Source: Polytrichum commune (lineage: Eukaryota; Streptophyta; Polytrichopsida; Polytrichales; Polytrichaceae). Taken from it: a stretch of 60,000 bases of DNA. The stretch covers positions 37,842,527 through 37,902,526 of the forward strand of contig OX485808.1 of NCBI GenBank assembly GCA_950295325.1, given 5' to 3'. This document shows positions 10,936-23,300 of the stretch, one piece after another. Under the pieces are notes generated by a model that was not told where the DNA came from, made no database searches, and worked only from the letters and a program-made list of their open reading frames with translations. Made by a program: the position numbers and the translations under genes. Positions within the stretch are counted from its first letter, which is position 1; every line of letters starts with the position of its first letter.

Positions 10936-12018
10936 ACTCGTTTTTTATGCTATACACAAGCCTTTCATAGCCTTAAAAACAATCTATGCCCCCCTTCCAA
11001 AAAAAAAAACAACTTGGAATAAAATTTACGGCATCATTTGGCATCCACAAAGCATTTGGGGGTAGTTGAAGCATCCAAAGCCAACACAGTATGCCCCACT
11101 ATAATTTTTAGTTAAAGAAGAGGGAGGCCAACTCAATCATTTGGGGTTAGTGTACAATATAACCAGCCTAATCTTGATAGATGATGGAAGGCCGGAACTA
11201 CTAGTTCAAAGATTCAAGGTGGTCGAGGTGAGTCATCTATTATTGATCAAAATTCAATTCTTGGGTTGATGTGTTGGGGTTTTAGACGGCCAACCTTCAT
11301 GTATTTCATATTCACTTAAAGAGTTGCTTGATGATCCTCATGTTGGAAGAGTTTCGTATCCTGAACCACATATTAGGACATGTGTTATTATGAATGAACA
11401 AACCATTATGAAAGAGCATAGGTCATGTACTAGGATGGACACCTTTGGCTCTAGATTTTCAAGTCTTATGTGTTCGATGCGCTTTGCAACCCCCTGGAGT
11501 AAAAAATGCGATTTGGAATGTGATTCGGTGTGTCTCCAAGAACATTTACCAAAAAAACATATGTTTATAAGAGATTGAATTGTGTGCTTAAAATATGATA
11601 ACCATTCTAGGTTCAATAATCAACATAATTGGACCACTTATTGAGCACAAGAACCTTCACGTTGAAAATGATTGAGATTAACATATAAACTCCAAAGACA
11701 TGAGAAAAGTGACTATGGCTTCTATTTGGATGTGTTAACCATCTCATACTAATCTCGTGTTTCATATCCTAGGAGAAGTGAGCTAGTCGGAAACATTAAC
11801 CACTTGAATGCACGGGACCCCTCCAAAGACACTCACGGCACTATCTTGGTAGGTACAGTAGGTCTACGGGTCATGAATTCTGAGATATGGCTCACCATAC
11901 AAATACTCACGGACAAGAAGGAGGATGTTGATAGTTGCAGGACTACACCGTTTATGGGCGGCCTCTGCCCACCTGACAATACGAGGAGGTTATTAGTGCC
12001 TAACACTAATATTACTTA
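10936..12018. other. Intergenic, one dispersed repeat, no gene
   Basis: The stretch contains one copy of the CCATTCTAGGTTCAAT repeat at about 11560-11790. A frame at 11324-11578 has no recognisable motif. Confidence 0.4.
11560..11790 (+). repeat. Dispersed CCATTCTAGGTTCAAT repeat, copy 1
   Basis: It shares ACCATTCTAGGTTCAATAAT and the following ATCAACATAATT block with copies near 26222, 29063 and 42310, and its 3' half with 47690-47860. The class is unknown, no TIRs were seen, and there is no coding. Confidence 0.6.
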
Positions 12019-12548
12019 GGTCCGCTTTACACCTAGAGGCCGGGCCAATTCCTCTTGAGGCCGATTGCATGAAATTCAGCTCCTTTTGGGTTGGAAGCCG
12101 GTCTCAATTACACATTATAATAAGATTATAATGGGGGTCAATTTTTCCATATGTAAAGGTCTTAGGGTTAAGAAGCTAGGCCGATTCAATAAATCTAGCA
12201 TAATCCAACAGATCTAGCATAGTCCAGCATAGAGCCGTTCATATTTTCACATAATTCAATGGATATAGTTCGTTGGAAAAATCATTTTTTATTTTAAAAA
12301 AATTAATTGAAATGTGACATTGGTCCTGAGGTCAAGAATTGGCCCTCCATTTTGGGGGCACCCAATTCAACGAGCTCGGGCCGTGTCAGACCATGAATTT
12401 CTTGATTAAAAATTTCATACCACCAAAACGGCTCGGCCTCTAGGTGTAAAGGGGTTGGGACCGATTTCAACCTTTTAACCAATCACAAGTGAGGATTTCA
12501 AGCCTCTTACACAACGAATTGGCCCGGCCTCTAGGTGTAAAGCAGCCC
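12019..12548. mobile_element. Tourist/Harbinger-like MITE (530 bp) with TTA target duplication
   Basis: The left terminus reads GGTCCGCTTTACACCTAG. The right terminus, reverse complemented, reads GGGCTGCTTTACACCTAG, and both continue AGGCCGGGCCAATTC, so the TIR is about 33 bp with two mismatches. TTA flanks both sides (12016-12018 and 12549-12551), as expected for PIF/Harbinger. A third, internal copy of the CTCTAGGTGTAAAG block lies near 12440. There is no transposase. Confidence 0.85.
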
Positions 12549-12792
12549 TTAACCTGCATGCTCACATGTTTTGTGTCTTAGTCCTGAACCCAGGTGGCAG
12601 GTGATGTGGCACACCTAATACCCCAGATAATATCCCTGATTTCCCAAGCATGGTTACCATGTAATTTCAAAGTCTGGCTATTACGTAGGCCTGCCTCCGG
12701 CAAATGCAATGGCTCCCTTTGGTTCAGGGCTTCAATGTCTCGCTGCTAGCTATGTATCATCAGTTGTTCAAGGGCGTTAGCTAACATCACTA
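12549..12792. other. Short spacer between two MITEs
   Basis: No gene or repeat is recognised here. Confidence 0.4.
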
Positions 12793-13113
12793 CCCAAAAT
12801 ATGATGTTTAGTGTTTGATTATATTTAGTGTTGTTACCACCCTACCATGTTCAACACTAATTTTCAATTCTTTAACAATTAGTGTTAGACATAAATGTGC
12901 CGTTACCTTCCCTACTGCCACCTCCCTTATTATATCATTTTTTTTCATATCCTTACCAACACTAAATTCAAACATGTAACTTCCACATATTACCATAGTT
13001 GATATATAGTGTTTGAGTTTACATTCAATGTTCTTACTTTCATAGGGTTATTGATATTTAGTGTACTATGTGTTTGTATTTAGTGTATCAAACACTAAAT
13101 ATCATATTTTGTG
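12793..13113. mobile_element. TA-flanked MITE (321 bp)
   Basis: The left end is CCCAAAATATGATGTTTAGT and the right end, reverse complemented, is CACAAAATATGATATTTAGT; both continue GTTTGAT. TA dinucleotides flank both ends (12791-12792 and 13114-13115), consistent with a Tc1/mariner-type origin. The left third recurs as a truncated copy at about 55007-55107. Confidence 0.8.
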
Positions 13114-13494
13114 TACCAGAATACGAGTCCTATGCAATCGTCCCACGTCGATGAAAGACCAATGCAAATCTACCACTGTGCTAGGTACGTAGGACACGTT
13201 TTCTAGTGACGTAGGACAATTGCCTAGGATTCATATGCTTGTAGTGCACTATGAGCTCCCAGAAGGCTGCATGGTGCCCCCGGTGCCATCCCAAGAGTCT
13301 CAAGGCCAATTACTGCACTGAAACTTACTGCACTCATTCCCAACCCAGCGATATCTAACCGTCAACTTCATCTATGTAGTCAAAATTTGCAGACGAGGGT
13401 TTCGAGAATTCAGTGTTGTGAATTCGGTGGGCAACTAGATGGATGTAGTCGGTGTGGATTTCAAGTGGCAGTTGATTTGGACTTCAGTTCGTGT

Positions 13495-13722
13495 CAATGA
13501 CCAGGGAGAACCGACTGCTAGTTACAGATGAAGTGGTTGAGTTTGAGAAATAACCAGTTCAAATTCAAGACCTCATGAAAATTACGGATCGTTTAGAGTA
13601 ATTTACAGAACATTCCTCCAATCTGATAAAAGAAAAACCGAAAGATGTCAACATGTAACCGGTTGGTCTTGAAAGCACTAGAATGTCGGCCGATTGTGCC
13701 TCCAAAAACTCCCTGGAGACTG
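13495..13722 (-). mobile_element. hAT-like MITE, copy 2, diverged
   Basis: It lies in reverse orientation. The left end is CAATGACCAGGGAGAACCGA and the right end, reverse complemented, is CAGTCTCCAGGGAG. The interior aligns with the other copies through ACATGTTGACATCTTTCGGT. The flanking octamers match at only five of eight positions, suggesting an old insertion. Confidence 0.75.
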
Positions 13723-14892
13723 GCTGGTTTGTGCAGAGCCTCAGGTGGATGAGATGCTTGCAAAACCACGTTTCTTGACACTCAGAGTGAATTTTCGGCA
13801 GACTACAGAAATTTGAGTTCAGGAAGTTGACTGAAGTCACTGATAGACTAGTCGAAATTGCAGTGACTGGGAAATTTGAAGGGGGAACTTCTGAGTACGA
13901 GTCTGAGTGTTCTGGGTCTGAAACATGGGTAATTTAGCAGAATCTGCGAGTTGGCTCAAACCACAAAACCAGGAGTGCAGACTAGTAAAAAATCTGTGCT
14001 ATGAAGAAATGATATGTGAATGTGCCACTCAGATTGTGCAGAGTCTATTGCAGGTTTGAGATCCTACACTAAATATGATAGTTACTGTCATATGATATGT
14101 AATGTCACTATGGTAACTTTTCGGATGAGACTTCTTATGGATGGATGAGACTTCTACAAATACGGTCATGGATGATGGACGAGTCCATCCACTGGCCAAA
14201 ACCCTACCTTCTCTTGTCAGCAGCTTGTGATGAAAAGTTGTCATGGACGATTGAAATTTGGATGGAAAATCACTTGGTAAGTGATAGTAATTTGCAACAC
14301 TGTAAACCTAGAATCCCACAAAAAATTTACAAGGAATGACAAATAATGTTGGGTTAGCATTTAGTAATGGTGACACTATACCGTGGTTTACAATTAGTAT
14401 TGAGCAAGACGATTTAGAATTGGTGACACTAAACATCATATTTGGTGAAGTCATTCAACTTGATTCAATCCCAAGAGTGTGGCAGACTGGTAGAAATGAA
14501 GCCTCTGAGTGAAGTGAGTATCGCAATGAAGTGTCTGAGGTGAAGTGTGAATGCAAACATTCTCTTGGTGGCAAACTTCGTAGACTTTGAACTCCGGGCT
14601 TTGAGACCTCTCTCCTGCCAAACTGCAAGCTTGAGAGGGAGGCATAGTCTTAACGGCACTAAGTTACATGTATTTGCTAAAACGAGGTGCGAAGGCTTCA
14701 CATTCATCTGCATAGTATTTCAGCATGTGTCTTTGTATTAGCTAAAAAAAAAACACTTGTGTGAGCAGAGAGTTGAGTACAGAACCCAAAAATAGCATGA
14801 ACCTCCCACGTTCACCCTTGTGGTGTGATAAATCAACATAGGCAAGTGGTTCAGGACTTTTTCTAATATACTCACTCTTGGATAAATGTTTG
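13723..14892. other. Intergenic, MITE-like fragments only
   Basis: CTACACTAAATATGATAG near 14066 and an inverted CACTAAACATCATATTTGG near 14430 may be the ends of another TTTAGTGT-type element, but the boundaries are unclear. No gene was found. Confidence 0.35.
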
Positions 14893-15416
14893 GTGGGCAG
14901 AGGCCTTTAGTGTCACATGTGTAATAGTGTCACTTACCCTATTTTGAGGCGTATGCTAGGTTACATTAATGATCAACAACTTCATCATCAGTGTCATCGC
15001 ATGACACTTGATGTTCAAGTGTGTTTGCTAATATCTTGAAATGAGTATATTCAAAAGTTTCATGAAAGGTATGCCTATGTTGCTTAACGATCTACAAGTT
15101 GACTAAAAGTGTACATGGATGAAGCTTGACATCAAGAATATCTTCCTCATGCATATTAAAATGTAAACACATGACACTTGCCATTAGTATGCTCAGTGTT
15201 ATCTTCTCCTTGCATAAAAAAATGCAAAACTACCATCTCAATGTCTTACACTAAATGTCATAATGAAAATAATTATTTATTAAAATTTTACTTATGTTGA
15301 CGAATAGTATCATATTGAAGATTAACTGACATGACACTTTGAAACCTCTAGGCATCTAGTGCATGCCATTTGCAAAATAATGTACGTGACACTAAATACC
15401 ATAAACGGTGTACTTA
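14893..15416. mobile_element. TTTAGTGTCAC-family element
   Basis: The left end contains TTTAGTGTCACATGTG and then GCGTATGCTAGGTTACATTA. The right end, reverse complemented, contains GTTTATGGTATTTAGTGTCA. The left block also matches, inverted, the element at 49730-49995. Exact termini and target duplication were not resolved. Confidence 0.5.
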
Positions 15417-16431
15417 TGAAAAGTTCTGATATCTTGTGCATTAACTTTAGTAACACACAAACTTAGCAATACCATGCTATGTTTTTATTGCATCTTCAAT
15501 GGACCTGTTACGAAATCCCACTGAATACTATTCTAGTATGTTTCAGGGGTTTGTGGTAACCACAACCTACCTTAACTCCCTCCATAATGGTCATCTCATA
15601 TACTGTTGATTACATTATGTATACTATTGATTACACATTCCCACTCAGATGGTCAAGTGTTCATCCAAGAGGAATGCCTTGTTTTCATGCAACCATTTGT
15701 TCATCCGTCATTTTGGGCCACCTTCACAAGTGGATTGATGTGTTTGTGTGTGTGTGAGAGAGACCTAAGTGCACGTCTCAAATGTTTACTTTTTGTTGTC
15801 TGTCGTGGTCACTTTTTCAACTTGGATTTCAGCATTAGGAATTTTTTTGGATCGCAAATGTGATATGTGATTTTTAGTAACAATAAAATGGAATTTATGA
15901 CTCAAAACCAACACATGATAATCTTGTACAATAGGTACATAAATTGTGAAGATGTATACCACTTGGACATTTGATATATTTGTTGGTTTTAGACTGCCAA
16001 CTTTTGTAGCAAGCTTGGTCTACATATATGATGTTGAGCAAATAGAGGCAAGTCAAATGCCAATCCCAAGGTTTTGGACGAAGTGTAACCAATAGGTTTC
16101 TTTATATGTAGATCTCAAATATGGTGCATGCAACAAAATACTATCAAAACTAGCTCTATGAATTTTAGTACACTTATTGTGTCAAAAAAATTTGAGCCAA
16201 AAGATTCCGCATGACATTTTTCTATGCACACACACCTTCACCTCACCTTCTACACAAGTGCAAATGAATCTTTAAAAAAAGTGCATCTCCCAAAGTTCGG
16301 CCTAAGAACATGTCCATGCTATGGTGCATTGAGGTCAATTATTTCATTACACTAGTTATTGTACAACAAGAGAATATATCAAACAAATCGTAGTGCAAAT
16401 GCTCAATTCTCCACATCATGCAAATGTCTAA

Positions 16432-16464
<33 letters not shown>

Positions 16465-18064
16465 ACATGTGCGACCTAAATTTATTGATGAGAGAAATAT
16501 CCAACTCAACTATGCTCTCACTACACCACTTATGCAACCTATAGCAATACCCCACCACAAACAACATTGGAAACAATTGACATAATAGAGCAATATGGCA
16601 ATCAAACATTATAGTCAAACTTAAGGTTTCACCAAGACCACACCCTTATTGATATTGAAACCTACATAGGCAAACCACTAAAGAACATGACCTTCCCCAC
16701 AAGGCTTTTCAAGTGTTTTTGCCCTGGTATTTGTGTCTATGGATGTTCCGGCATTACACAAGCAAAACATGGTACCATAACTGTTTAAATCCTTACACCA
16801 TCTTACACCTTATCTCCCAATGTTATGCATACCGAGGCCAAGATTCACCACATACAATTTGCATGTAATTTACTATCTAAATATGATTTCAAAGACATGA
16901 TCGACTTCATACAATCCAAAATCAAAACCTTGAACGACACTTTGGATAACAAAGGTTGGTTGATCAGCCTCACATTTATCGTTGTGAGGCATCACCACAA
17001 ATTTCATTGGAGATGTTTGGAGACATGCCATTGTTCTATCTTTTCATGACAATTTGATGCTTGTCAATTTCACAAATGCTCAAAATATGCAAAAGGCATG
17101 ATATCATATTATCAAACCTCCACATTCCCTGCAAATCATGTTAACCCCTAAAAGCTTGACAAACCTTTCTCACATACTGTCAAACATTTGTTCATTTTTT
17201 AATTTCTTTAATCCAGGATGATTGAAATGCTAGAAATAAGAATCTTTGTGAAGCAACATGTTGAAAAATGGTTTAATAGCTTATATTCATACAGTTGGTG
17301 TCGTCGAATGACTTGATGAACTCTATGTAAACATTTTGCAAATAAAACTTAGATAAACCCTCATCTATCTAGATAACATAGATTTAGGTTTAAATAATTT
17401 GCATGTACCAAAAGCACATAAATTTGTGATGCATCAAAAGACAAAATCTTGAATTGACTATCTATTGATGATAGAGTGCTAATTTGAATATAAATGATAT
17501 TAAATTTTACTTAAAACATTCATCTATAAATATTTGATGCGATCTATACATATATATATAGAGAGAGAGAGAGGAAAAGATATAAACTTTTCTCAAAGGA
17601 AAGATATATAGAATTAAATATTAGTCATATTCCTCCTTGATCAAAAGTTTTGTGCAAGCCCAACCTTCCTTACAAGCTACCCTTATGGATACTTTGAGAG
17701 ACATGCCTCGGAGTTCGGGAAGGGTCATAAGGCATCGTTGCACTAGATTCACCCTCTTGCTTCCATAGCCAAGAGTATAGAGTTAAAAATATTGCACTAG
17801 GATAGTACATACCTTTGATTGATGGGTCTAATGAGTTGCGTGGGAATCAACTTGTAATTTTATATTTTATATTTGTGTTGGCTTTTGGAGCCGAAGGGTG
17901 AAGCTTGGAACAACTTACGGGAGGCCGTAGGCTTTACCACCGAAGCATCCAACATTGGGTTTAGGGTGCCCACCAAGGCCACCACTTTTGACTAAAGCTT
18001 GACGTATGTGTTCACAAAGCAACAATTTACGGTTTCCAATGACGAAGGCCACACTGTTTTGTCT
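15417..18064. other. Intergenic AT-rich DNA with microsatellites
   Basis: A TA/CA tract lies at about 16431-16462 and a TA/GA tract at about 17548-17573. No coding frame of interest was found. Confidence 0.45.
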
Positions 18065-18650
18065 AATTAGTGTGGGTGGGAAATTCACGTGGGTTGGAAA
18101 TTAGTGTGGCCCACATTGATTTTATAGTACTTGCCTTGTCTTGAGTTTACATCCAAAAATGCAGATGAAAAGACTCACACTAATTTTTTCACACTAGAAA
18201 TTATAGTAGGTCACTTCAAATTATAGCTAAAAAATATTGTGGGCAATTGGGAATTAGTGTGTCCTACACTAATTAGAAAAAACAATGCACATGTGGTTGT
18301 CCAGAGAGGGAAAATGACTTGCCAAGGTGGCATTAGAACACGTAAGGTGGCAAAGACGAAAGTATTGGCCACTATGCTAATTAGTCATGGTATTGTCGGC
18401 CACGATAATTTTCTAGAGCCCACACTAATTCTTATTATGTGAATTAATGTGGACCACATTAATTATTATTCTAGAAATTTGATATGGTGATTATTTTACT
18501 TTTTGCTACTTTTGTCCTTTAACTAATATTCAATGTGTTGGTCGAAAGTCATCCTGAAGACTTAGGGGGATCCACATTAATTCCACCTTAACTAGAAAAT
18601 TAGTGTGGCCCATGCTAATTATTTTTTGCTAATTTCCGCCCACACTAATA
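18065..18650. mobile_element. Possible TIR element rich in ATTAGTGTGG palindromes
   Basis: The left end ATTAGTGTGGGTGGGAAATT and the right end, reverse complemented, ATTAGTGTGGGCGGAAATT, form a TIR. Inside are at least six further AATTAGTGTGG or CCACACTAATT blocks in both orientations, so the piece would fold extensively. No clear target duplication was seen. Confidence 0.5.
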
Positions 18651-19716
18651 GGACTATTTAATGCAGCTCATGGTGTCTTGTGTTCATCGTGATGTTTCAT
18701 TTTCCTCTATTTTAAGTTAATAAAAATTGAGGACCTCCCAAACATCCTTACCAATGGTTGTTTTCCCCCAACCCGGTGATGGACGATGTTTCTTTGGTTG
18801 TCTCAAAAGTCTTTGTTAAGCATGCTTATATGAAAAGACATATGTTGGATTTTAACTCCAATATCAAATTTGGCATTAATTGTAAGTATCCCCCCCCCAC
18901 TTTGTATGTTTGGTTTAACTTCATATTTTACTTGCCTTTAGTTGATCTTTTAAATTCATCCCTATTGTAGGACCCACCGCCTTTTTACAAGTCTCCATTT
19001 GTAACAATACCAAGACTGGGTCGACGCAAGGAGTTGGCAAGGGTGCATGATTTGTTTATTGTCATGTATTTAGAGTTGTGTACTAGACTTTACATCCAAT
19101 TTGTTATTATTCACATTCATTGAGAAGTTTATGCTTTAATTGACATTAAAGTGTTATTATTCACATTGTCATCAAGAGTTTTGTTCTCTATAATGTTTCA
19201 TTGATTGTTTGGAACCCACTTGGAACTTTCATACCACACCCTTGATGTTGAGGGGAATTTAGTGGGAATTTAGTCCACTATCACCAACATAGTTTTACGG
19301 TCAACCATTTTGTATGTGGAAACCAACTCCATTATGAAGATGTAGGAACAAAACCTCACGATCTCAACAAAATCTAAGAAGATCCAATTGTTGCAATGTT
19401 GAAGTTCTTTAGTTTGGTATAGGGTGTTGCCCACACTACTAAAGATGGTTGACACTTACAATGGGCATTGATCACCTCAAAGGCATCCTCAAAAGGATAC
19501 TATAGAAATTTCCATATAATATGGTTCAACATAAAGAATCAACATTTGGAAGAAGTTTGTCACATGTCGCTATGGCATTGATTGAAAACCCTTCAAATCT
19601 TCCCTTGGAAATTGTAGTTCAACATACAGAGTGTTGAACTAGATAGTATAAAAATTGAAAACAAATCATTCCATCATTTGTTGTTGAAAGCTATTCCTTA
19701 CTGACCTTGCACCTAG
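18651..19716. other. Intergenic, nothing recognised
   Basis: AT-rich DNA with small frames only. A C9 run near 18891 is the only simple-sequence feature. Confidence 0.4.
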
Positions 19717-20347
19717 TAGTCCACATGACCATGCCCCAAGCACCCTCTTTAGAAACCATGTCACCTAACATGACACCATCCATTTTAACTAGACATTGGG
19801 CAATTTCCAAGCTCACTTCATCAATTGAAATACTATTATGCTTGAGAGGAAATAGTTAGTCCATGCATCGGTGCTTGTGTACGAGTTCCTCTGCACATTG
19901 CATAAGGTTGCCAAATCTACCAATTCCCTTCAAAAGAGATGGTGGTTGATGATTGTCTCCTATCTACCACCCTTCAATGAATAATCACTCAACTCCAAGG
20001 TTCCGCTTGCTTTGAATCATTGTGTAAACTAATAGTCCACATGACCATGCCCCAAGCACCCTCTTTAGAAACCATGTCACCTAACATGGCATCATCCATT
20101 TTAACTAGATATTGGGCAATTTCCAAGCTCACTTCATCAATTGAAATATTATTATGCTTGAGAGGAAATAGTTAGTCCATGCATCGGTGCTTGTGTAAGA
20201 GTTCCTCTGGACATTGCATAAGGTTGCCAAATCTACCAATTCCCTTCAAAAGAGATGGTGGTCGATGATTGTCTCCTATCTTCCACCCTTCAATGAATAA
20301 TCACTCAACTCCAAGGTTCCGCTTGCTTTGAATCGTTGTGTAAACAA
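19717..20347. repeat. 316-bp tandem duplication overlapping the 3' end of the receptor kinase gene
   Basis: Copy A (19717-20032) and copy B (20033 to about 20347) differ at about 9 of 315 positions. Copy B contains the last ~23 codons and stop of the kinase gene plus 3' sequence. Copy A therefore carries a second, detached version of the coding end, with the same stop codon (GGTGGTAGATAG against GGTGGAAGATAG). Confidence 0.9.
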
Positions 20348-23300
20348 GCCCCTCCGGCTTGAGCTTGAGTTTGACACTACGGCACCTCGGCTTGTGGAGC
20401 TTGAATTGGTGGGTGGGGGTGTAATCAAGGGGTCACCGCTATTTTGTCTATCCAATTCAAGTGACTCTCTAATGTGTTTGTGATACGCATCCCATTGATC
20501 GAAATGGTCGGTCGTCACGGTGACTTGTGAGTCACCCGTCAACATGGACACCACATGGAACATTGTTGGCCGATGCTCCACCTTTTGTTGGACACACATG
20601 ATGGCAATCTCAAGGACTCGCTGCACTTCGCCTTCTTCGTGCTCGTGTACATGAAGTTTGCGGTCGAGAAGACCCAAGAGATTGTTTTTCCGGTATAGAT
20701 TCCAAGCCTGCAAAATCGTAATTCAAAATAGGGTAAGGTGGACTAGGCTGGAATGAGATCTATTTTCTAGAGTCAAGGTGAATAAGTTGTTGAAGTGTTG
20801 AGCTCATAGATGCTCATAAATGGAAACTCTAGAGGTATTTACATTGCAAACTTAAATATATACCTATATTTTAGAAATGATTCAGAAGTCATTATTTGTC
20901 TAAAGAACACCCACCACATGAGATTTGTTCTCTCTCTCTCTATATATATGATAACTTTATAATTTGATGATGTTCCAAGGTACCAAACCTTTTAGGTTTG
21001 TGTGTGTGTGTCTTGATTACCGTAACACCATAGCAGGTTCGTTCTTAAATAATTCCAAAAAAAAAAAACGAAAAAAATCAGAAATTCCAGGCCATGAAGA
21101 ACGAAATTATGGAAAATTATATTATGAAAAGAACGAAAATCCAGAAAGTTGGGTGAAGCAGACTCTGTTGAAAAAATCAATTTAAGTTGTCATCCCGGTA
21201 CATCTACTCTGTTCCAGGACGAATTATTTTTTTTCCTCAAAATAGAAGAACGAATTTCAAAAAAATCTATTTTTAGCAAACGAACCTTATTTTTTCAAAA
21301 AAAATAAATATTCGTTTGCCAGGTGATGAACCTGCTATGGTGTTACGGTATGCACTATCCCCAAATGGAATTCTTACTGTAGACCCAATTCAAAACAATT
21401 GGGCCAAATGTACAATACAAGCATTTGAGTTTGATAAGCTTACGCGATTGGGAAGATAAACGTCCTGTTCGGTCATAGTTGGATCAATATTTCTTTTGCC
21501 ACTCATGATTTCCAAAACAAGAACTCCGAAACTGTAGACATCAGCTTTTTCACTAAGTTGACCAAACATCATGTACTCAGGCGCCAAATAACCCCTGCAA
21601 AAAATGGTCAATTTATGAAAAACAAAATGAAGCCATTCATTTTTGTACACAAATCACTTTTAACATTGATGGGCAATGAATGTCAAATTTTAGGTTTTAA
21701 TTTTAATGTTTGTGTTAACCTACTTTAGATAGTTGTAATTATTCATATTAAATGAGTGGAGTCTTTCTTGGATAGTGCTAGCATAATGAATGACTAGGGG
21801 GCAACTACTAGCATATACACCTAAAGTTCTAATCTAAAATTTGGTGTAGGTTGGTTTCCAAACATGCACTGCACAATGATGTTATCGATGAACTCACCTG
21901 GTTCCAACACGTTCCTCAGTCATTATTTGACTCTTATCTTCCAAAAAAGGTCGAGCCAAGCCAAAGTCTGCAATCTTTGGGTTGAGGTCTTTGTCCAATA
22001 GGATGTTGCTCGCCTTGATGTCTCGATGTATAATTTTTTGTTGAGAAGATTCATGCAGATAATATAAACCATGTGCCACTCCTAAACAAATTTTGTAACG
22101 TGCTTGCCAACTCAAGATTTCCCAATTTTCATCTCTTGTTGTACCTGTCATGGTTTGCACCATCAAGTATGCAAATTAGAGTCATGTTATTAGCTTACTC
22201 ATTAAGTGCTTATAAGATTACATGTTCTATCAACACTATGGACTAGAGTCTTGTATGTACATTTCTAGCTCAACCATCCATATGAATTTTCGTGTCAAAG
22301 TCCATTACTATTATTTGCAATAGGAAGGCTTGAAATAAACTCACCAAATAGAATTTTGTCGAGATCATAATTATCAACATACTCATATATTAAGAGCATC
22401 TCCTTGCCGTTTACACAATACCCTTTTAAATTCACTAAATTTCGATGTTGAAGATTGATGATTAAAACGATTTCATTGATGAACTCATCACTAGCTTGTT
22501 GGGTCTTCATGAACAACCGTTTCACTGCAACAATGGCGTTGTTGGGTAATTCTCCCTGCACATATTGATCAAATTAGTAGAGGAGTTACCACAATTTTCA
22601 AATCGATTCTACCAACATAAACAATTTACAATTGGATTCAATTTGCAAAGCCTAGAATTACCATAATGACAAACAATCCAAAAACTTTCAAAGGGCTTTT
22701 CCGAGCAAACCTTGTACACAACACCATATGCTCCAGCACCAAGCTTCATATCTTCACTGAAGTTTCTCGTAGCTGCACGTATGTCATTATAATTGAACCT
22801 CTTTGGATTAACATCCGCTTCATTAAATTCTGCAAAATCATTTTTGGGTTAAAAGGTAAGATATCAGTTTTCCCATGTACGAGGAACTGTCAGTAGGATT
22901 GGTTCTTTCAGAGCCTCATCAAACTATAATAACAGGTTCACCTATTTGATGCTCAATTCTTCCACACGTTGAAGTCAAAATTGGCAATTCTCTCTGCTTT
23001 TACAGCCCTTAAGTGCTGATGAAACACTTGAACTATGGCATTTGAAATCAGGTGTAACAAGTCAAATAAATAAGAATAGTTCTGAGTTATGAGGACTTAC
23101 TCTTCATGATGTCATTCAAAATTTTTTTTTTGCTTCGATCAACAAGTAACAACGCGATGATGATTGTTACAATCAGGATTGCTGCGCTAACAGTTGTTGC
23201 TATAATAACCACTTTCTTCTCATTCGACTTTGGATCTGCAACAACAAACTTTCAATCCTCAATCTCGGTTTAAAAGGTACTACAATTAACATTAAGTAAA

